60,767 nucleotides of DNA from an uncultured Lentisphaeria bacterium. Lineage in GTDB: Bacteria > Verrucomicrobiota > Lentisphaeria > JABSQK01 > CAJWLW01. The translations under genes and the position numbers were made by a program. The DNA is taken from contig CAJWLW010000002.1 of the NCBI GenBank assembly GCA_913042885.1, positions 1 to 60,767 of the forward strand, in the 5' to 3' direction. The notes under the pieces are model-generated. The model was not told the origin of the DNA. It did no database searches and was given only the letters and a program-made list of their open reading frames with translations. This document shows, one piece after another, positions 1 through 9,479 of the stretch; the first letter of the stretch is position 1; each line of letters opens with the position of its first letter.

Positions 1-984
1 CAAGTTCTCAATCATCGTCTCGTCCATGCCGCAGCCGCTGTCGGCGACCGCCAGCTGCAGGTAGTTGCCGGGCGCCACCTTCGGCGAGACGACGTTGGCT
101 TTGGCAACGTCGATTTCGACGTTGCTCACCGATATGGAGATGGTACCGCCGGAGTCCATGGCGTGTGAGGCGTTGACGCAGAGATTGAGGATGATCTGAA
201 ACAGTTGTGTCGGGTTGGCGGCGATGGGTGCCGCCTCGGTCGGCGGTTCCCAACACACGTCGACGCGTTTCTGTACGCACCGACGCACCAGCTTGAGACT
301 GTTCGAGACGATCGTGGGCAAGTCGCAGATGTCGCGGGTTTCTGTGTTCTGCGGTCTCGAGAACGCCAGAATCTGTTGGATGAACTCGCTGGCAAGCTCG
401 ATCGAGTCGTCGATTTTTTCGACACAATCCTCCAGCGTGTCCGGTTGGAGCTGGGCGAGCTGTGTGTAGCTGCTGATGATTGCCAGGACGTTGTTGATAT
501 CGTGAAACGCACCGGCTGCCAGCACGCCGATCATTTCCATTTTGCGTGCCTGCAGCAATTGATCTTCCAGCAGGCAGTTTTTCTCGCGCAGTTCGTCCTG
601 ATAGGATTTGATCCTGAGGACGCTGCGAATCCGTGCCTCGAGATCTTCGGCCTGTACCGGTTTGTTCAAAAGGTCGACGGCGCCGAGTTCGAGGGCGCGG
701 CGTTTCAGATCGGTCTGCTGCAGGCCGGTAAGGATAATGACGGGGATATCGCAGATGTCTGCCTCGCGCTGCATAATCTCGAGCAGATCGAGGCCGGACT
801 TGCCCGGCATCATTACGTCGGAGAGCACGAGGTCGTAGGCCTGCTGTCGCAGGCGGACGAGCGCATCATCGACACCTTCGGCGAAATCCATTTCCCACGT
901 CTTTCGCTGATGACGCAGAATCCGACGCAAGGCGTTCAGTACATTGACTTCGTCGTCAATGAACAGAATCCTTTTCCTGTTCAT
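1..984 (-). CDS. Response regulator-histidine kinase hybrid, 3' end cut by window edge
   Basis: The frame stays open from an ATG at 984 to the window edge, giving 328 residues. An N-terminal receiver domain is visible: acidic pair near residues 10-11, phospho-acceptor Asp56 in LSDVMMP, and Lys108 in LLNKPV. A HisKA-type helix follows with His161 in AAGAFHDINN. The ATPase domain begins with an N box (NLCVNASHAM, about 267-276) and a G1 box (DSGCGM, 315-320), then is cut before the G2 box. By family knowledge such proteins autophosphorylate on His and link cytoplasmic receiver and transmitter signalling. No membrane segment is seen, so it is probably cytosolic. Its ATG overlaps the stop of the upstream kinase (ATGA at 984-981), implying co-translation. 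The input signal and output partner are not visible. Confidence 0.9.
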   Translation of the reverse strand, partial: MNRKRILFIDDEVNVLNALRRILRHQRKTWEMDFAEGVDDALVRLRQQAYDLVLSDVMMPGKSGLDLLEIMQREADICDIPVIILTGLQQTDLKRRALELGAVDLLNKPVQAEDLEARIRSVLRIKSYQDELREKNCLLEDQLLQARKMEMIGVLAAGAFHDINNVLAIISSYTQLAQLQPDTLEDCVEKIDDSIELASEFIQQILAFSRPQNTETRDICDLPTIVSNSLKLVRRCVQKRVDVCWEPPTEAAPIAANPTQLFQIILNLCVNASHAMDSGGTISISVSNVEIDVAKANVVSPKVAPGNYLQLAVADSGCGMDETMIENL

Positions 985-2846
985 TCGTCCCCCACTGTTT
1001 GTTCTTCTTCGCCGACTGGAATGACTATGATGAAGCTTGTGCCGATGCCCGGTTCGGTCTCAAAAGTGAGGCGGCCACCATGCTTGCTGACAATGACATC
1101 ATGCACCAGCGACAACCCCATCCCGGTGCCTTTGCCAACGTCTTTGGTCGTGAAAAACGGTTCAAAAATACGGTCCTGGATTTCTTCCGGAATTCCCGGC
1201 CCGGTGTCGGTGATAGAAACCTCTACCGCCTCGTCGACGATCCGTGTTGATACCGTGATTGTGCCTTTCTCGCCGGTCGCCGGGCAGACCTTGTCCGAAA
1301 TCGCATGCGCGGCGTTGACCAGGACGTTGAGAAACACCTGATTGAGTTCGTCCGCGAAGCAGTGGGCCAGCGGCAAGCTGTCGCACAGATTGTATTCGAT
1401 ATCGGCGACATACTTGATTTCGTTGCGTGCCAGGATTGCGGCGTTCTGTACACTCTTGTTGAGGTCGAAGGGGATCTTAGCCTTGTTCTGGTCGCCGGAA
1501 TGCGAGAACTCTTTCATTGCCGTGACAATAGTTGATACACGGTTTATGCCGTCGATGTTCTCTTTGATTGCCTGCGGAATCTGTTCGACGTAATGAGCGG
1601 CGTCGAAGTCGCGAAGCACTGTGCGCAGCTCCTCGAGATCATCGCTATTTGGGTCGCTGACATTGTTGACCAACGAGCGGCACTTGGTGAGGAGCGAAAG
1701 GATATCATTGACGGAGTCGGTGATGAAGTGCGTGTTATGGTCGATAAACTGAATCGGCGTGTTGATCTCGTGGGCGATGCCGGCGGCCAGCACACCGATG
1801 GCCTGCATCTTGTGCGACTGGTTGAGATCGCGTTCGAGCTGCAGGCGCTGGGTGATATCACGCGCCGACGCCTGGACCTCGATTGGTTGCCCGGTTTCGC
1901 CTGTCGTCATCACGTTGAAGGTCGTCTCGAACCACTTGTAGGTACCGTCAATGCTGCGGATGCGGTGGTTCTGCGTTGATGCCTGGCCAAGGTCCAGCGC
2001 CGTCAGAAAGCTTTTGCGCACAATTGCGTAGTCATCCTTGTGGCACAGATCAAAAACGTTCTCACCGATCAGGGCGTCGGGCTGGAAGCCTAGCAGCGGC
2101 AGGCTGGCTGGAGAGACGTAGCGAAACACGCCCTCGTCGGAAAGTTTGGAGATGAGGTCCGATGAATTCTCGGCCAGCAGTCGGAAGCGTTCTTCACTTT
2201 TTCGCAGCGCCTCCGGATAGGCCGCGAGCCGTACCAACTCTTCTTCGGTCCGCTTGCGTTCGCCGATCTCCTCCTCGAGCTGCTGGTTCACAGATTGCAG
2301 CTCACGGGTGCGCTGACGGACCCGGCGTTCCAGAGATTCGTTCAAATCCTTAAGGCGCTCCTCGGCCTCGCTCAGTTGCAGGTGTGTGCGGATGCGCGCG
2401 ATCGTGACCTGAATATCGATCGGCTTGGTGACGTAATCGTTGGCGCCGAGATTCAGCGTCTGTACGATGATGTGGCTCTCGTTGAGGCCAGTCATCATCA
2501 CAACCGGCAACTCGGTGCGATCGCGCTTGCTGCGAATCTCGGTGAGCAAATCCATCCCGTCGATGTCGTGCATGACGATGTCGAGTAGGACCAGATCGCA
2601 GGCGGCGCGCCCGGCAAGAATATCGTCGAGTTGTGAACGCCAGCCGTTCGACGAGCCGTTCGGCACGATGTAATGGACGTTACAGCCTTCGTCCTGCAGA
2701 AACTCGCCGATAAACTCAGCGATGTGCGGCTCGTCCTCGATGATCAGGATATTCGCATCCTGCAGCGAACGGGACCCCTCCGCAGTCGAGGCTGCAGAGG
2801 CGTCGGGGGCGCCGTAGCTAAACGCTGGACGAGGTGGTTGAGGCAT
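981..2846 (-). CDS. Hybrid receiver-PAS-histidine kinase
   Basis: This predicted soluble 621-residue sensor kinase has a receiver domain (about 32-155; Asp89 in LLDIVMHD, Lys141 in VTKPID). A charged coiled coil follows (about 160-215), then a PAS domain (about 217-335, ending in the PAC-like ASARDITQR). The HisKA motif has His359 in GIAHEINTP, and a complete HATPase domain carries a DTGPGIP G1 box and a GKGTGMGLS G2 box. No transmembrane helix is present, so PAS probably senses a cytoplasmic cue. I chose ATG 2846 because the earlier start at 2951 adds 35 residues with no homology character; neither has a strong Shine-Dalgarno. It precedes and overlaps the next kinase by 4 bases, so the two probably form one relay. 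The ligand and DNA target are unknown. Confidence 0.9.
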   Translation of the reverse strand: MPQPPRPAFSYGAPDASAASTAEGSRSLQDANILIIEDEPHIAEFIGEFLQDEGCNVHYIVPNGSSNGWRSQLDDILAGRAACDLVLLDIVMHDIDGMDLLTEIRSKRDRTELPVVMMTGLNESHIIVQTLNLGANDYVTKPIDIQVTIARIRTHLQLSEAEERLKDLNESLERRVRQRTRELQSVNQQLEEEIGERKRTEEELVRLAAYPEALRKSEERFRLLAENSSDLISKLSDEGVFRYVSPASLPLLGFQPDALIGENVFDLCHKDDYAIVRKSFLTALDLGQASTQNHRIRSIDGTYKWFETTFNVMTTGETGQPIEVQASARDITQRLQLERDLNQSHKMQAIGVLAAGIAHEINTPIQFIDHNTHFITDSVNDILSLLTKCRSLVNNVSDPNSDDLEELRTVLRDFDAAHYVEQIPQAIKENIDGINRVSTIVTAMKEFSHSGDQNKAKIPFDLNKSVQNAAILARNEIKYVADIEYNLCDSLPLAHCFADELNQVFLNVLVNAAHAISDKVCPATGEKGTITVSTRIVDEAVEVSITDTGPGIPEEIQDRIFEPFFTTKDVGKGTGMGLSLVHDVIVSKHGGRLTFETEPGIGTSFIIVIPVGEEEQTVGDE

Positions 2847-3397
2847 TACAGCGGACAGGCTGGGTGAAGTGAATGGGTTGACCCTGATGATACTTGACGC
2901 ATAAACTGTGCCGGATTGTACAAATTCCGAATAGCGGACATACATCACCAATCAGATGGTGTGGCAGGTTATACCGGGCAACCTATCGCACAGCTTACGT
3001 CGCCACGCCGGTTTTTCCAACCGCCGTATTCCCCGCCCCACGTGCTCGTCGAGTTGACACGGTACGGTCGTCGAATTGGCGGAAAACGCGACTGATATTT
3101 CCGACGCGAAGGGCACCCCCCTGTGGCACGGTGCATGACTGCCGGCGCAATCGCAACCATAAAGTACAGTGGCGATAAGATAAGTACCAATAAGCCGCTT
3201 CTCTTTGCCCCGACGGTGCGTCGTATCCATAGCCCGGGGTTGGCCGCATGGCAGGTTGCCTTGAACAATTCCCCAATTTCATGTTGGTGAACATCGAGTT
3301 CATACGCACTGGATGCATTTGAAACGCGGGCAGGAATGTGCCACGTCGCCGCGCGCCCAGACTGCCTTGATTTAACCGGCGCCGAAGAGTACCGTTT
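2847..3397. other. Gene-free divergent intergenic region
   Basis: This stretch lies between the minus-strand kinase operon and the plus-strand secreted glycosidase. I find no convincing ORF, RNA gene or repeat. Short minus-strand frames here are continuous with the antisense of the glycosidase and have no family character. It probably holds the two divergent promoters, but I cannot point to a good -35/-10 pair. Confidence 0.5.
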
Positions 3398-6316
3398 TTG
3401 GTGAGCCCCGCACCTGCACGACAGCCAAACCCAATCACCCCTGCGCCCCGTTCCGTTATACGGTACGCGTGCGTTCTGCTCATGGTTTCCGCCGCCTGGC
3501 AATCTGGCGATGCTGCGCCCCTGTTCGAGACGCCATCGGAAAAGATCACCGTCAATGGTCCCGGCCGCTTGTCGATCGAGACCGAGGATGGCTGCCAGAT
3601 CGAGTTGCACTTCACTCTGTGGCGCGACAACTGGGTTTTCCGCCAATTGACGTACGGACGCGACGTCCGTACGCGTTCGAATGGCGGCGTCGTCGAGCAG
3701 ACGGGCAAGTGGGGTGACTTCGCGGAGACGCTGCCAATTGATTTCCACTTCGTTTTCAGTCGCCACGAAGATGGTGTCGACATCGAAGTAACCTTCACTC
3801 GCACTGAGGAGATCGAGCTCACCAGCGGCGTTTGGATTCGCGCCGAAATGCTCGGGAAATTCGAGCGTGGCCGCCAGCAGATCGCTGTCCATCCGGGTCC
3901 CAGCGGGCGGCTCGGCCGCACCTTTGCCGACTTTGGCAGCCGTATCGATATCGATACCGATGCCGGCCGCCGCCTGCACATAGCCTTCGACCGGCCGGGA
4001 CTGGTACGCAGCAAAATGGACGGCACGGCCCCCGTCATTGCCGCCAAACTTTTCGATGACCTGCCGCTCGGCGAACCCGTGGAGGCTGCAGTGCGACTGC
4101 GCTTCGGAGAGCGCGACGGTGATTACCAGGATCACATTGTGTCTAAACGGACACCGCTGAGGCTGCAGGACGTCGATCTCTATGTCAACGGCAATCCTGC
4201 CGCACCCGACGCCGATGGCACCATCCGTGTCACGCAATACGACACGCTCGAATACCGTATGGAGGTCGGGGGCAAGTGGAAGAATCCCTATGACCCCGAT
4301 CAGATATCCCTGACCGCCAATGTCACCAGTGCCAGCCGTACCTACGGCTATCCCGGGTTTTACATGCTTGATTTCCAGCGGCAGTTCCACGGGGACGTCG
4401 AGACCTGGGCGCCCCAGCCCACCGCGAAGCCCTGGAGAATCCGGCTGACGGCCGACGAACCTGGCCCGCTGCGTTGTCAGTTACGGGTTGTCAATGGCAG
4501 AAAGAGGAAGACCGTGGCATTGCCGCGGATCGAAGTTGTGGCTGGTAACAAGCGTGGTTTTCTGCGCACCAGCCAGACGGACCCGCACTATTTCCAGTAC
4601 GACAACGGCGAGGGCTGTTTCCTGATCGGTCACAACCTGCCGATCTACAACAATATCGGCAAAGCGCCGGACACCATTCTGCAGCGCATGGCGGACAACG
4701 GCGAGAATTGCTGCCGTATCTGGATGTCCAGTGACAGCCTCGGCATCGAATGGGAGGATCGCCCGGGCCGGTATCGACAGGAGAGCGCGGCGCGTCTGGA
4801 TCATTTCATGGTGACGACAGAGAGGCTCGGGATCAATGTGATGCTTTGTCTCGACACGCACCAGGATTTCGCCGGGCAGGGGTGGTTGGATAATCCGTAC
4901 AACAAAGTGAACGGCGGTTTCTGCAAGAAGCCGCAGGACTGGTTTACTCGCAAGGCGGCGCACAAGCAGTATCGCAAACGTCTGCGCTACCTGGTAGCAC
5001 GCTGGGGATACGCAACCAATTTGCTGTGCTGGGAGTTCGGCAATGAATTCGAGGGTTGGCCGGAAGCTGACGAGTCGACCGTGATCGCCTGGCACCAGAC
5101 GATGGCGCCCGTGCTCAAAGCGCTTGATCCATACAAGCACCTGGTGACGACCAGTTGGTGGACGCACATGGGACCAGAGGCCTGCTGGCGCATTCCGGAG
5201 ATCGACATTGTACAGACACATGTCTATACAAACAACGATTCCAGCGTTGCTGACCCCGTCACGAACTACACCCAGGCGCAATGGCTATATTATGAGAAGC
5301 CGCATATGTTCAGCGAGTTTGGCGTCGATAGTGAAGGTCCGCCGCGGACTACCGACCCGCGTGGCTGGTGTGTGCACAATTCCATGTGGGCGGCCGTCGC
5401 CGGTGGCGGTGCCAGCGCCGCGATGCCCTGGTGGCACTCAACCTACATCGATCCGCTCAACCTCTACTTTCACTTCGGCGCCTTGCGCCGGTTCGTAAAC
5501 GACCTGCCGTTCGGCACTGCGACTTGGCAGCAGTTCCAGGGCTTTCGCGTCCAGTTCGAGGACGAGACCGTTCGCTTCGCAGACGTCGTGATTCTGCCAT
5601 CGACCAAGTGGGCGCGTCCGGCACTGTCAGAGTTTATGGTTAACGACAGCGGCATGGTCACCAACGACACGGAAATTTTGGAGTACCTGCACGGCACCGA
5701 CAACGAGACCTTACGCAACCCGCCGGTGTTCAAGGTCGACTGTGCCCGGCCGTTTCGCTTCGTCGTGAGTGTCGGACGGGTGTCGCGTTCCGGCAAACTG
5801 CATATCTGGATCGATGACGAGTTGAAGGTCGAGCGAGACCTGCCGGCTGGCAAGGGGCATGGCAAAGCGTGGAGTTTTCAAGGGAAATGGAATATTTGGC
5901 AGTCCCTGTACGACGAGGATTTCGTTCTCGAGATCCCGGCCGGCCGCCACAAGATTCGCGTCGCCAACGGTGGTCTCGATTGGATCCGGGTGAAACGTTA
6001 TGTCTTCGAGGACTATCGCAAAGTGCAGCCGGACCTGGCGGCCAGCGGCATGCGTACGGACGGAGTTGCCTTTGTGTGGTTGCACAACCGCCGGAACACT
6101 TGGCGGCAGAACTGGGTGGGTGGCGTCGAACCCATCGCGCCGACCCAGGTCAGTGTCGCGTATCCGACCGGGACCTATACATTGGAGTGGTGGAACACCT
6201 GGGATGGCAAAATTCTGCGCACCGACACAGTCACAGCCACCGACAAACTCGTCCTCAGCCCCGGTGAGCTGGCCACCGACGTGGCCGTCAAAATCATTCC
6301 CCAAGAACCGCAGTAG
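3398..6316 (+). CDS. Secreted GH5-like glycoside hydrolase with DUF5060-like N-domain
   Basis: This 972-residue protein has a signal-peptide-like segment (about residues 20-40, VIRYACVLLMVSAAW followed by A-x-A type residues). A beta-sandwich region of roughly 250-400 resembles DUF5060, which commonly precedes GH5-like barrels. The (beta/alpha)8 barrel (about 405-720) carries WEFGNEFEGW, with acid/base candidate Glu550 after Asn, and MFSEFGVD with nucleophile candidate Glu640. A C-terminal beta-rich domain (about 740-970) contains a FRFVVSVG...GKLHIWIDD module typical of carbohydrate-binding or galactose-binding sandwiches. It probably cleaves a plant or algal polysaccharide outside the cytoplasm; the substrate cannot be named. 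The start is TTG 3398 or GTG 3401; the first ATG in frame (3481) would remove the signal peptide. Confidence 0.85.
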   Translation: MVSPAPARQPNPITPAPRSVIRYACVLLMVSAAWQSGDAAPLFETPSEKITVNGPGRLSIETEDGCQIELHFTLWRDNWVFRQLTYGRDVRTRSNGGVVEQTGKWGDFAETLPIDFHFVFSRHEDGVDIEVTFTRTEEIELTSGVWIRAEMLGKFERGRQQIAVHPGPSGRLGRTFADFGSRIDIDTDAGRRLHIAFDRPGLVRSKMDGTAPVIAAKLFDDLPLGEPVEAAVRLRFGERDGDYQDHIVSKRTPLRLQDVDLYVNGNPAAPDADGTIRVTQYDTLEYRMEVGGKWKNPYDPDQISLTANVTSASRTYGYPGFYMLDFQRQFHGDVETWAPQPTAKPWRIRLTADEPGPLRCQLRVVNGRKRKTVALPRIEVVAGNKRGFLRTSQTDPHYFQYDNGEGCFLIGHNLPIYNNIGKAPDTILQRMADNGENCCRIWMSSDSLGIEWEDRPGRYRQESAARLDHFMVTTERLGINVMLCLDTHQDFAGQGWLDNPYNKVNGGFCKKPQDWFTRKAAHKQYRKRLRYLVARWGYATNLLCWEFGNEFEGWPEADESTVIAWHQTMAPVLKALDPYKHLVTTSWWTHMGPEACWRIPEIDIVQTHVYTNNDSSVADPVTNYTQAQWLYYEKPHMFSEFGVDSEGPPRTTDPRGWCVHNSMWAAVAGGGASAAMPWWHSTYIDPLNLYFHFGALRRFVNDLPFGTATWQQFQGFRVQFEDETVRFADVVILPSTKWARPALSEFMVNDSGMVTNDTEILEYLHGTDNETLRNPPVFKVDCARPFRFVVSVGRVSRSGKLHIWIDDELKVERDLPAGKGHGKAWSFQGKWNIWQSLYDEDFVLEIPAGRHKIRVANGGLDWIRVKRYVFEDYRKVQPDLAASGMRTDGVAFVWLHNRRNTWRQNWVGGVEPIAPTQVSVAYPTGTYTLEWWNTWDGKILRTDTVTATDKLVLSPGELATDVAVKIIPQEPQ

Positions 6317-6350
6317 GAGGGATTAGCTTAATCGTTAAACGCGCCTTTCA

Positions 6351-6371
6351 CCGGCCACTCGAGGTGGCCGG
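6351..6371 (+). terminator. Hairpin between glycosidase and NAD kinase
   Basis: CCGGCCAC (6351-6358) and GTGGCCGG (6364-6371) form a perfect 8-bp stem around a 5-base loop, 35 bases after the glycosidase stop. There is no following T-run, so it is not a classic intrinsic terminator. It could stabilise the mRNA 3' end or aid Rho-dependent termination. Confidence 0.35.
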
Positions 6372-6410
6372 GGTCGAAGAACCCTTGACCCCTGACCCCC
6401 GACACTTGAT

Positions 6411-7271
6411 TTGAACATCTTAGTCATCTACAAGAAGAGCCTGCACCAGATCTACTTCAACGAGCATCGTCAGCAGTTGATCGAGGCTCACAATGTTTTT
6501 TCCGATGCCGATCGCGACCGTCTGCTGGCCTCGCACGAGAGTCATGTGGACGCGCGCGAGCATATCGAAGCCGCACTGCAGTCGCGCGGCGTGCGCTACA
6601 AAGCATTCTATCGCGCGCGTCAGGTCGATTACACCCCGTACGATTTCGTCATCGCCGTCGGTGGCGACGGCACCTTCCTGGAAGCGGCGCGGCAGATCAC
6701 GACCCAACCCATTCTCGGGGTCAACAGCGATCCCGAGCGCAGTGTGGGTGCTTTCTGTCCCGTCACCCGCGATAATTTCGAAGCAGCACTGGACCAGATT
6801 CTGTCCGGCGCTTGCCAGACGGTGCCGTTGAATCGCATGTTTTTGAGCCGGGACGACAAGCCCTTGCGGTTTCTGGCGTTGAACGATGTGCTCATCGCTC
6901 ATGCCTCACCGGCGGCCATGAGCAAGTATCAGCTCACCGTCGGCGACGCGACCGAAGATCAGAACGGCTCGGGTTTATGGATTTGCACGGCGGCAGGATC
7001 GACGGGCGGCATCCGTTCGGCCGGAGGAAAAGTCATGGCGCGCCGTTCGAAACGGTTGCAGTATAAATCGCGCGAGCTTTACAGTTTCGGTGCCAATCAG
7101 TACCAGCTCTGTGGCGCCATTATGCCTGTGGCCTGTCCGCTCATCATCGAGAGTCGTATGCGCGAAGGCTTCGCCTATATCGACGGCGCCCACATGCGTA
7201 TCCCCCTGCCGTTCGCCTCGCGCCTGGAAATCCGCAACGCGGACTATCCGCTGCGCATGATGGTGAACTGA
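6411..7271 (+). CDS. NAD(+)/NADH kinase family protein
   Basis: This 286-residue protein probably phosphorylates NAD to NADP in the cytoplasm. The diagnostic GGDGT motif is at residues 84-88 in VIAVGGDGTFLEAA. It is followed by ILGVNSDP and a LNDVLIAH segment matching the LNE/NDV nucleotide-contact region. Later comes a TAAGSTGGIRSAGG glycine-rich segment where canonical enzymes carry TGSTAY. The divergent second motif suggests the subfamily that resembles eukaryotic and PVC-type NAD kinases. The start is TTG 6411, immediately giving the family-like MNILVIYK strand; no strong ribosome-binding site is visible. It converges with the EF-hand protein downstream. Diacylglycerol kinase-like relatives share the GGDGT motif, but the surrounding order of motifs favours NAD kinase. 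Confidence 0.82.
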   Translation: MNILVIYKKSLHQIYFNEHRQQLIEAHNVFSDADRDRLLASHESHVDAREHIEAALQSRGVRYKAFYRARQVDYTPYDFVIAVGGDGTFLEAARQITTQPILGVNSDPERSVGAFCPVTRDNFEAALDQILSGACQTVPLNRMFLSRDDKPLRFLALNDVLIAHASPAAMSKYQLTVGDATEDQNGSGLWICTAAGSTGGIRSAGGKVMARRSKRLQYKSRELYSFGANQYQLCGAIMPVACPLIIESRMREGFAYIDGAHMRIPLPFASRLEIRNADYPLRMMVN

Positions 7272-7292
7272 CATAGCATCTGGCCGCCGCTC

Positions 7293-7312
7293 ATGCCCGT
7301 GCGATTGGGCAT
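7293..7312. terminator. Weak hairpin between convergent genes
   Basis: ATGCCC (7293-7298) pairs with GGGCAT (7307-7312), extended by GCT/AGC with one bulge. A T-rich stretch (ATTTTTCTTTCTC) follows about 16 bases later. It lies between the convergent NAD kinase and EF-hand protein genes and may end transcription from one or both sides. The short stem and distant T-run keep confidence low. Confidence 0.3.
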
Positions 7313-7325
7313 AGCGTGGCACGAA

Positions 7326-9479
7326 CTATTTTTCTTTCTCTTCGCCTATGAAGGTCTTTTCCAGTCGTTGCTTTTGCGACTTGGCGACGTGGGCGAGGGT
7401 CTTGAGGAGATCTTTGCGAAGGAAGGCGAAGCCGTCCGGGCGGGTGGGGCGGGGGGCGAAGATCTTGCCGAGACGGTAGGTCAGACGCATGCGGCCGTTG
7501 ATCGCCCAGCCGGAAGCCTCGAGGATGGCGCTGAGATTGCGGCGGTACAGTTTGTAGATGGCGATGACCATCACCGGAATCAACACGATGCCGAGACCGA
7601 ACGCCATCACCGCCAGTGCCTGGTGCAGTTTGAGGCTGGCGATGGTCTTGGCGATGAAGGCGAAGGACGAACCGAGTGCGGCTATCGTCACGCCGCCGGC
7701 CAGCAACAGATCGCGGCTGGACTTGCCTTCGGGTGCTGCCGGTGCCACGGTCTGAGAACCCGCAACCGACTGGCGCTCGGTCACCGTGATGCCCTCTGCC
7801 ACGCCCTTCTCCATCTTGGCACCGGTCGATGTAAGCTTGGTCTGAATCTGCTTCTCGGCACTACTCGTCAGTTTCTGCACGGTGCCTGCCAGCATCGCCC
7901 CGATCTTGCGGAAGGGCGACATCATCGCCTCTATCAGACTGACAGGGTTGTCGACGACTTTGACAACGCGCGCATCCCATTCGCGACCGTCACGATCCAA
8001 GAGCACGCCGCGCTTGTTGATCCCGAGGCGGCCGAGCCGCCTGCTGGTCACTGGCGTGACCATGAAGAATTTATCTTTCGGGTCACTGCCGGTGACTTCC
8101 GAATACATCAGGTAGACACCGGAACTCTTGGCCACGGCGGCATGGCTGTTCGGATCGGTCACTTTGATGTTGAGCTGAAAAATGCGGCCGTCAATGATCA
8201 GCCGCCCGACCTCGAACATGGCGCGTTTATCCGGGTTGTAGAGGTGCGGGAAGCTGATGAAGTTGTTGCAGATCGGCAGAAACCAGTGCTGCAGCAGAAT
8301 CAGTTTCTCGAGATCATTGACGGCGGCAAGCTCGGCGCCGACGGCCAGGTCGGCATCGATACGCGCACCGAGCCGCTGCGGCAGATCGCCGGAGAGGTAG
8401 GTTTCGAGTTGCTCGAGGCTGAGCTTTTCGACTTCACCACCCGATTTCGAGGTGAGCCAGCTGCGGTAGGTGTTGAACGACGCGTCGATGGCCTGCCACT
8501 CCGCTTCGGTGAGCTCCTCCATGTTCGAGTCCATGTTGAGCTGCGGCAGTGGTGTCACCACATCGTCCATGAATCGACGGATGGTGTCGGCGTAACACGG
8601 ATTGAGATCGCGCTTGAGCGGCAGGACGCCGTTGGCATTGGGCCGGGCGATGGGGGCGTTCTTCAGATACCCGTCGGCGGCATCGGTCGTGTCGAAAATC
8701 TCGGGCGGTACCGAGATGACCGGGTCGTCGCGGCGGAGCAGTTTGTTGAGGCTGACGACCTTGCAGAGCCGGAAGAAATCCTCGATCACCGGTTTGAGTG
8801 ATTCCAGCAGGTCGCATGCGGCGGCGGTGTTTGCACCGAGCGGCTGGGTGTGCTCTGCGGAATGGGCGTACTGCCATTTCACCAGGCCATCGGCGCAGGC
8901 GATGAAGCGCTCGAGATGCGCCTTGTCGACACCGGGTACGCCACTGAGATCGTCGACCTTGCCAATGGTGTCCATGATGTGGACGGCGAGGGTTCGGACG
9001 TCTTCCTCTTCGATGCTGTCCGGCGGAATGACACCGTCGCCGTTGCGGTCGCCTTGCTGCAGGATGGCTTTCTGATCCTGAATGTCGGCGAGCATCAAGG
9101 GGCTGTTGTCCGGGCGCTTGAGGTTGTGAAGGATACGCCGGGCAGTGGTCAGCATGCGGGTGCCGTCGGAGTCTTCGGTGTTGAGGTCGTCCAGGTTGAG
9201 CTCGAGCAGCTGGCGGTTGACGGCATTGTAGTGGCGCAGGACGCGGTGCAGCCAGTTGTTCGCGGTACGTATATCGTGGCTGAGGATGCGGTTGTTCTTA
9301 TCGCGATCGAGGTAGGTGAGGACTTTGGGATCGCACACGAGCTGGTGGGTCGGGGCGCTGGTGGCCATCCAGAACGGTTCGTCGAGATCGCTGATCCCCG
9401 CCAGATCGTCCATGCTGTTGATCTGCAACTGGTAAGTACCGCCGTAATTGCGGAATGCGTACTTTTGGGTGGGAAGCAT
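7326..9479 (-). CDS. Unknown membrane protein with two EF-hand-like loops
   Basis: I do not recognise a named family for this 717-residue protein. Two calcium-binding EF-hand-like loops stand out: DRDKNNRILSHD (58-69) and the near-canonical DRNGDGVIPPDS (144-155). A long, mostly helical body follows with no signal peptide at the N-terminus. Near the C-terminus two adjacent hydrophobic helices (about 590-618 and 619-642) are flanked by basic residues, then a cationic tail ends in GEEKEK. This suggests a large domain tethered by a C-terminal hairpin to the inner membrane, possibly sensing Ca2+. The start ATG 9479 lies about 50 bases below a TATAAT box. A calcium-responsive membrane role is inference; the loops could simply be structural. 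Confidence 0.75.
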   Translation of the reverse strand: MLPTQKYAFRNYGGTYQLQINSMDDLAGISDLDEPFWMATSAPTHQLVCDPKVLTYLDRDKNNRILSHDIRTANNWLHRVLRHYNAVNRQLLELNLDDLNTEDSDGTRMLTTARRILHNLKRPDNSPLMLADIQDQKAILQQGDRNGDGVIPPDSIEEEDVRTLAVHIMDTIGKVDDLSGVPGVDKAHLERFIACADGLVKWQYAHSAEHTQPLGANTAAACDLLESLKPVIEDFFRLCKVVSLNKLLRRDDPVISVPPEIFDTTDAADGYLKNAPIARPNANGVLPLKRDLNPCYADTIRRFMDDVVTPLPQLNMDSNMEELTEAEWQAIDASFNTYRSWLTSKSGGEVEKLSLEQLETYLSGDLPQRLGARIDADLAVGAELAAVNDLEKLILLQHWFLPICNNFISFPHLYNPDKRAMFEVGRLIIDGRIFQLNIKVTDPNSHAAVAKSSGVYLMYSEVTGSDPKDKFFMVTPVTSRRLGRLGINKRGVLLDRDGREWDARVVKVVDNPVSLIEAMMSPFRKIGAMLAGTVQKLTSSAEKQIQTKLTSTGAKMEKGVAEGITVTERQSVAGSQTVAPAAPEGKSSRDLLLAGGVTIAALGSSFAFIAKTIASLKLHQALAVMAFGLGIVLIPVMVIAIYKLYRRNLSAILEASGWAINGRMRLTYRLGKIFAPRPTRPDGFAFLRKDLLKTLAHVAKSQKQRLEKTFIGEEKEK

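Noticed and set aside
205..1341. A long plus-strand open frame at the left end
   Set aside because: It is the antisense of the two kinase genes. The minus-strand frame there has receiver, HisKA and ATPase motifs, while this frame has none.
2969..4390. A 473-codon minus-strand frame and a nested 350-codon one
   Set aside because: They mirror the 5' part of the secreted glycosidase, whose plus-strand product has a signal peptide and catalytic motifs.
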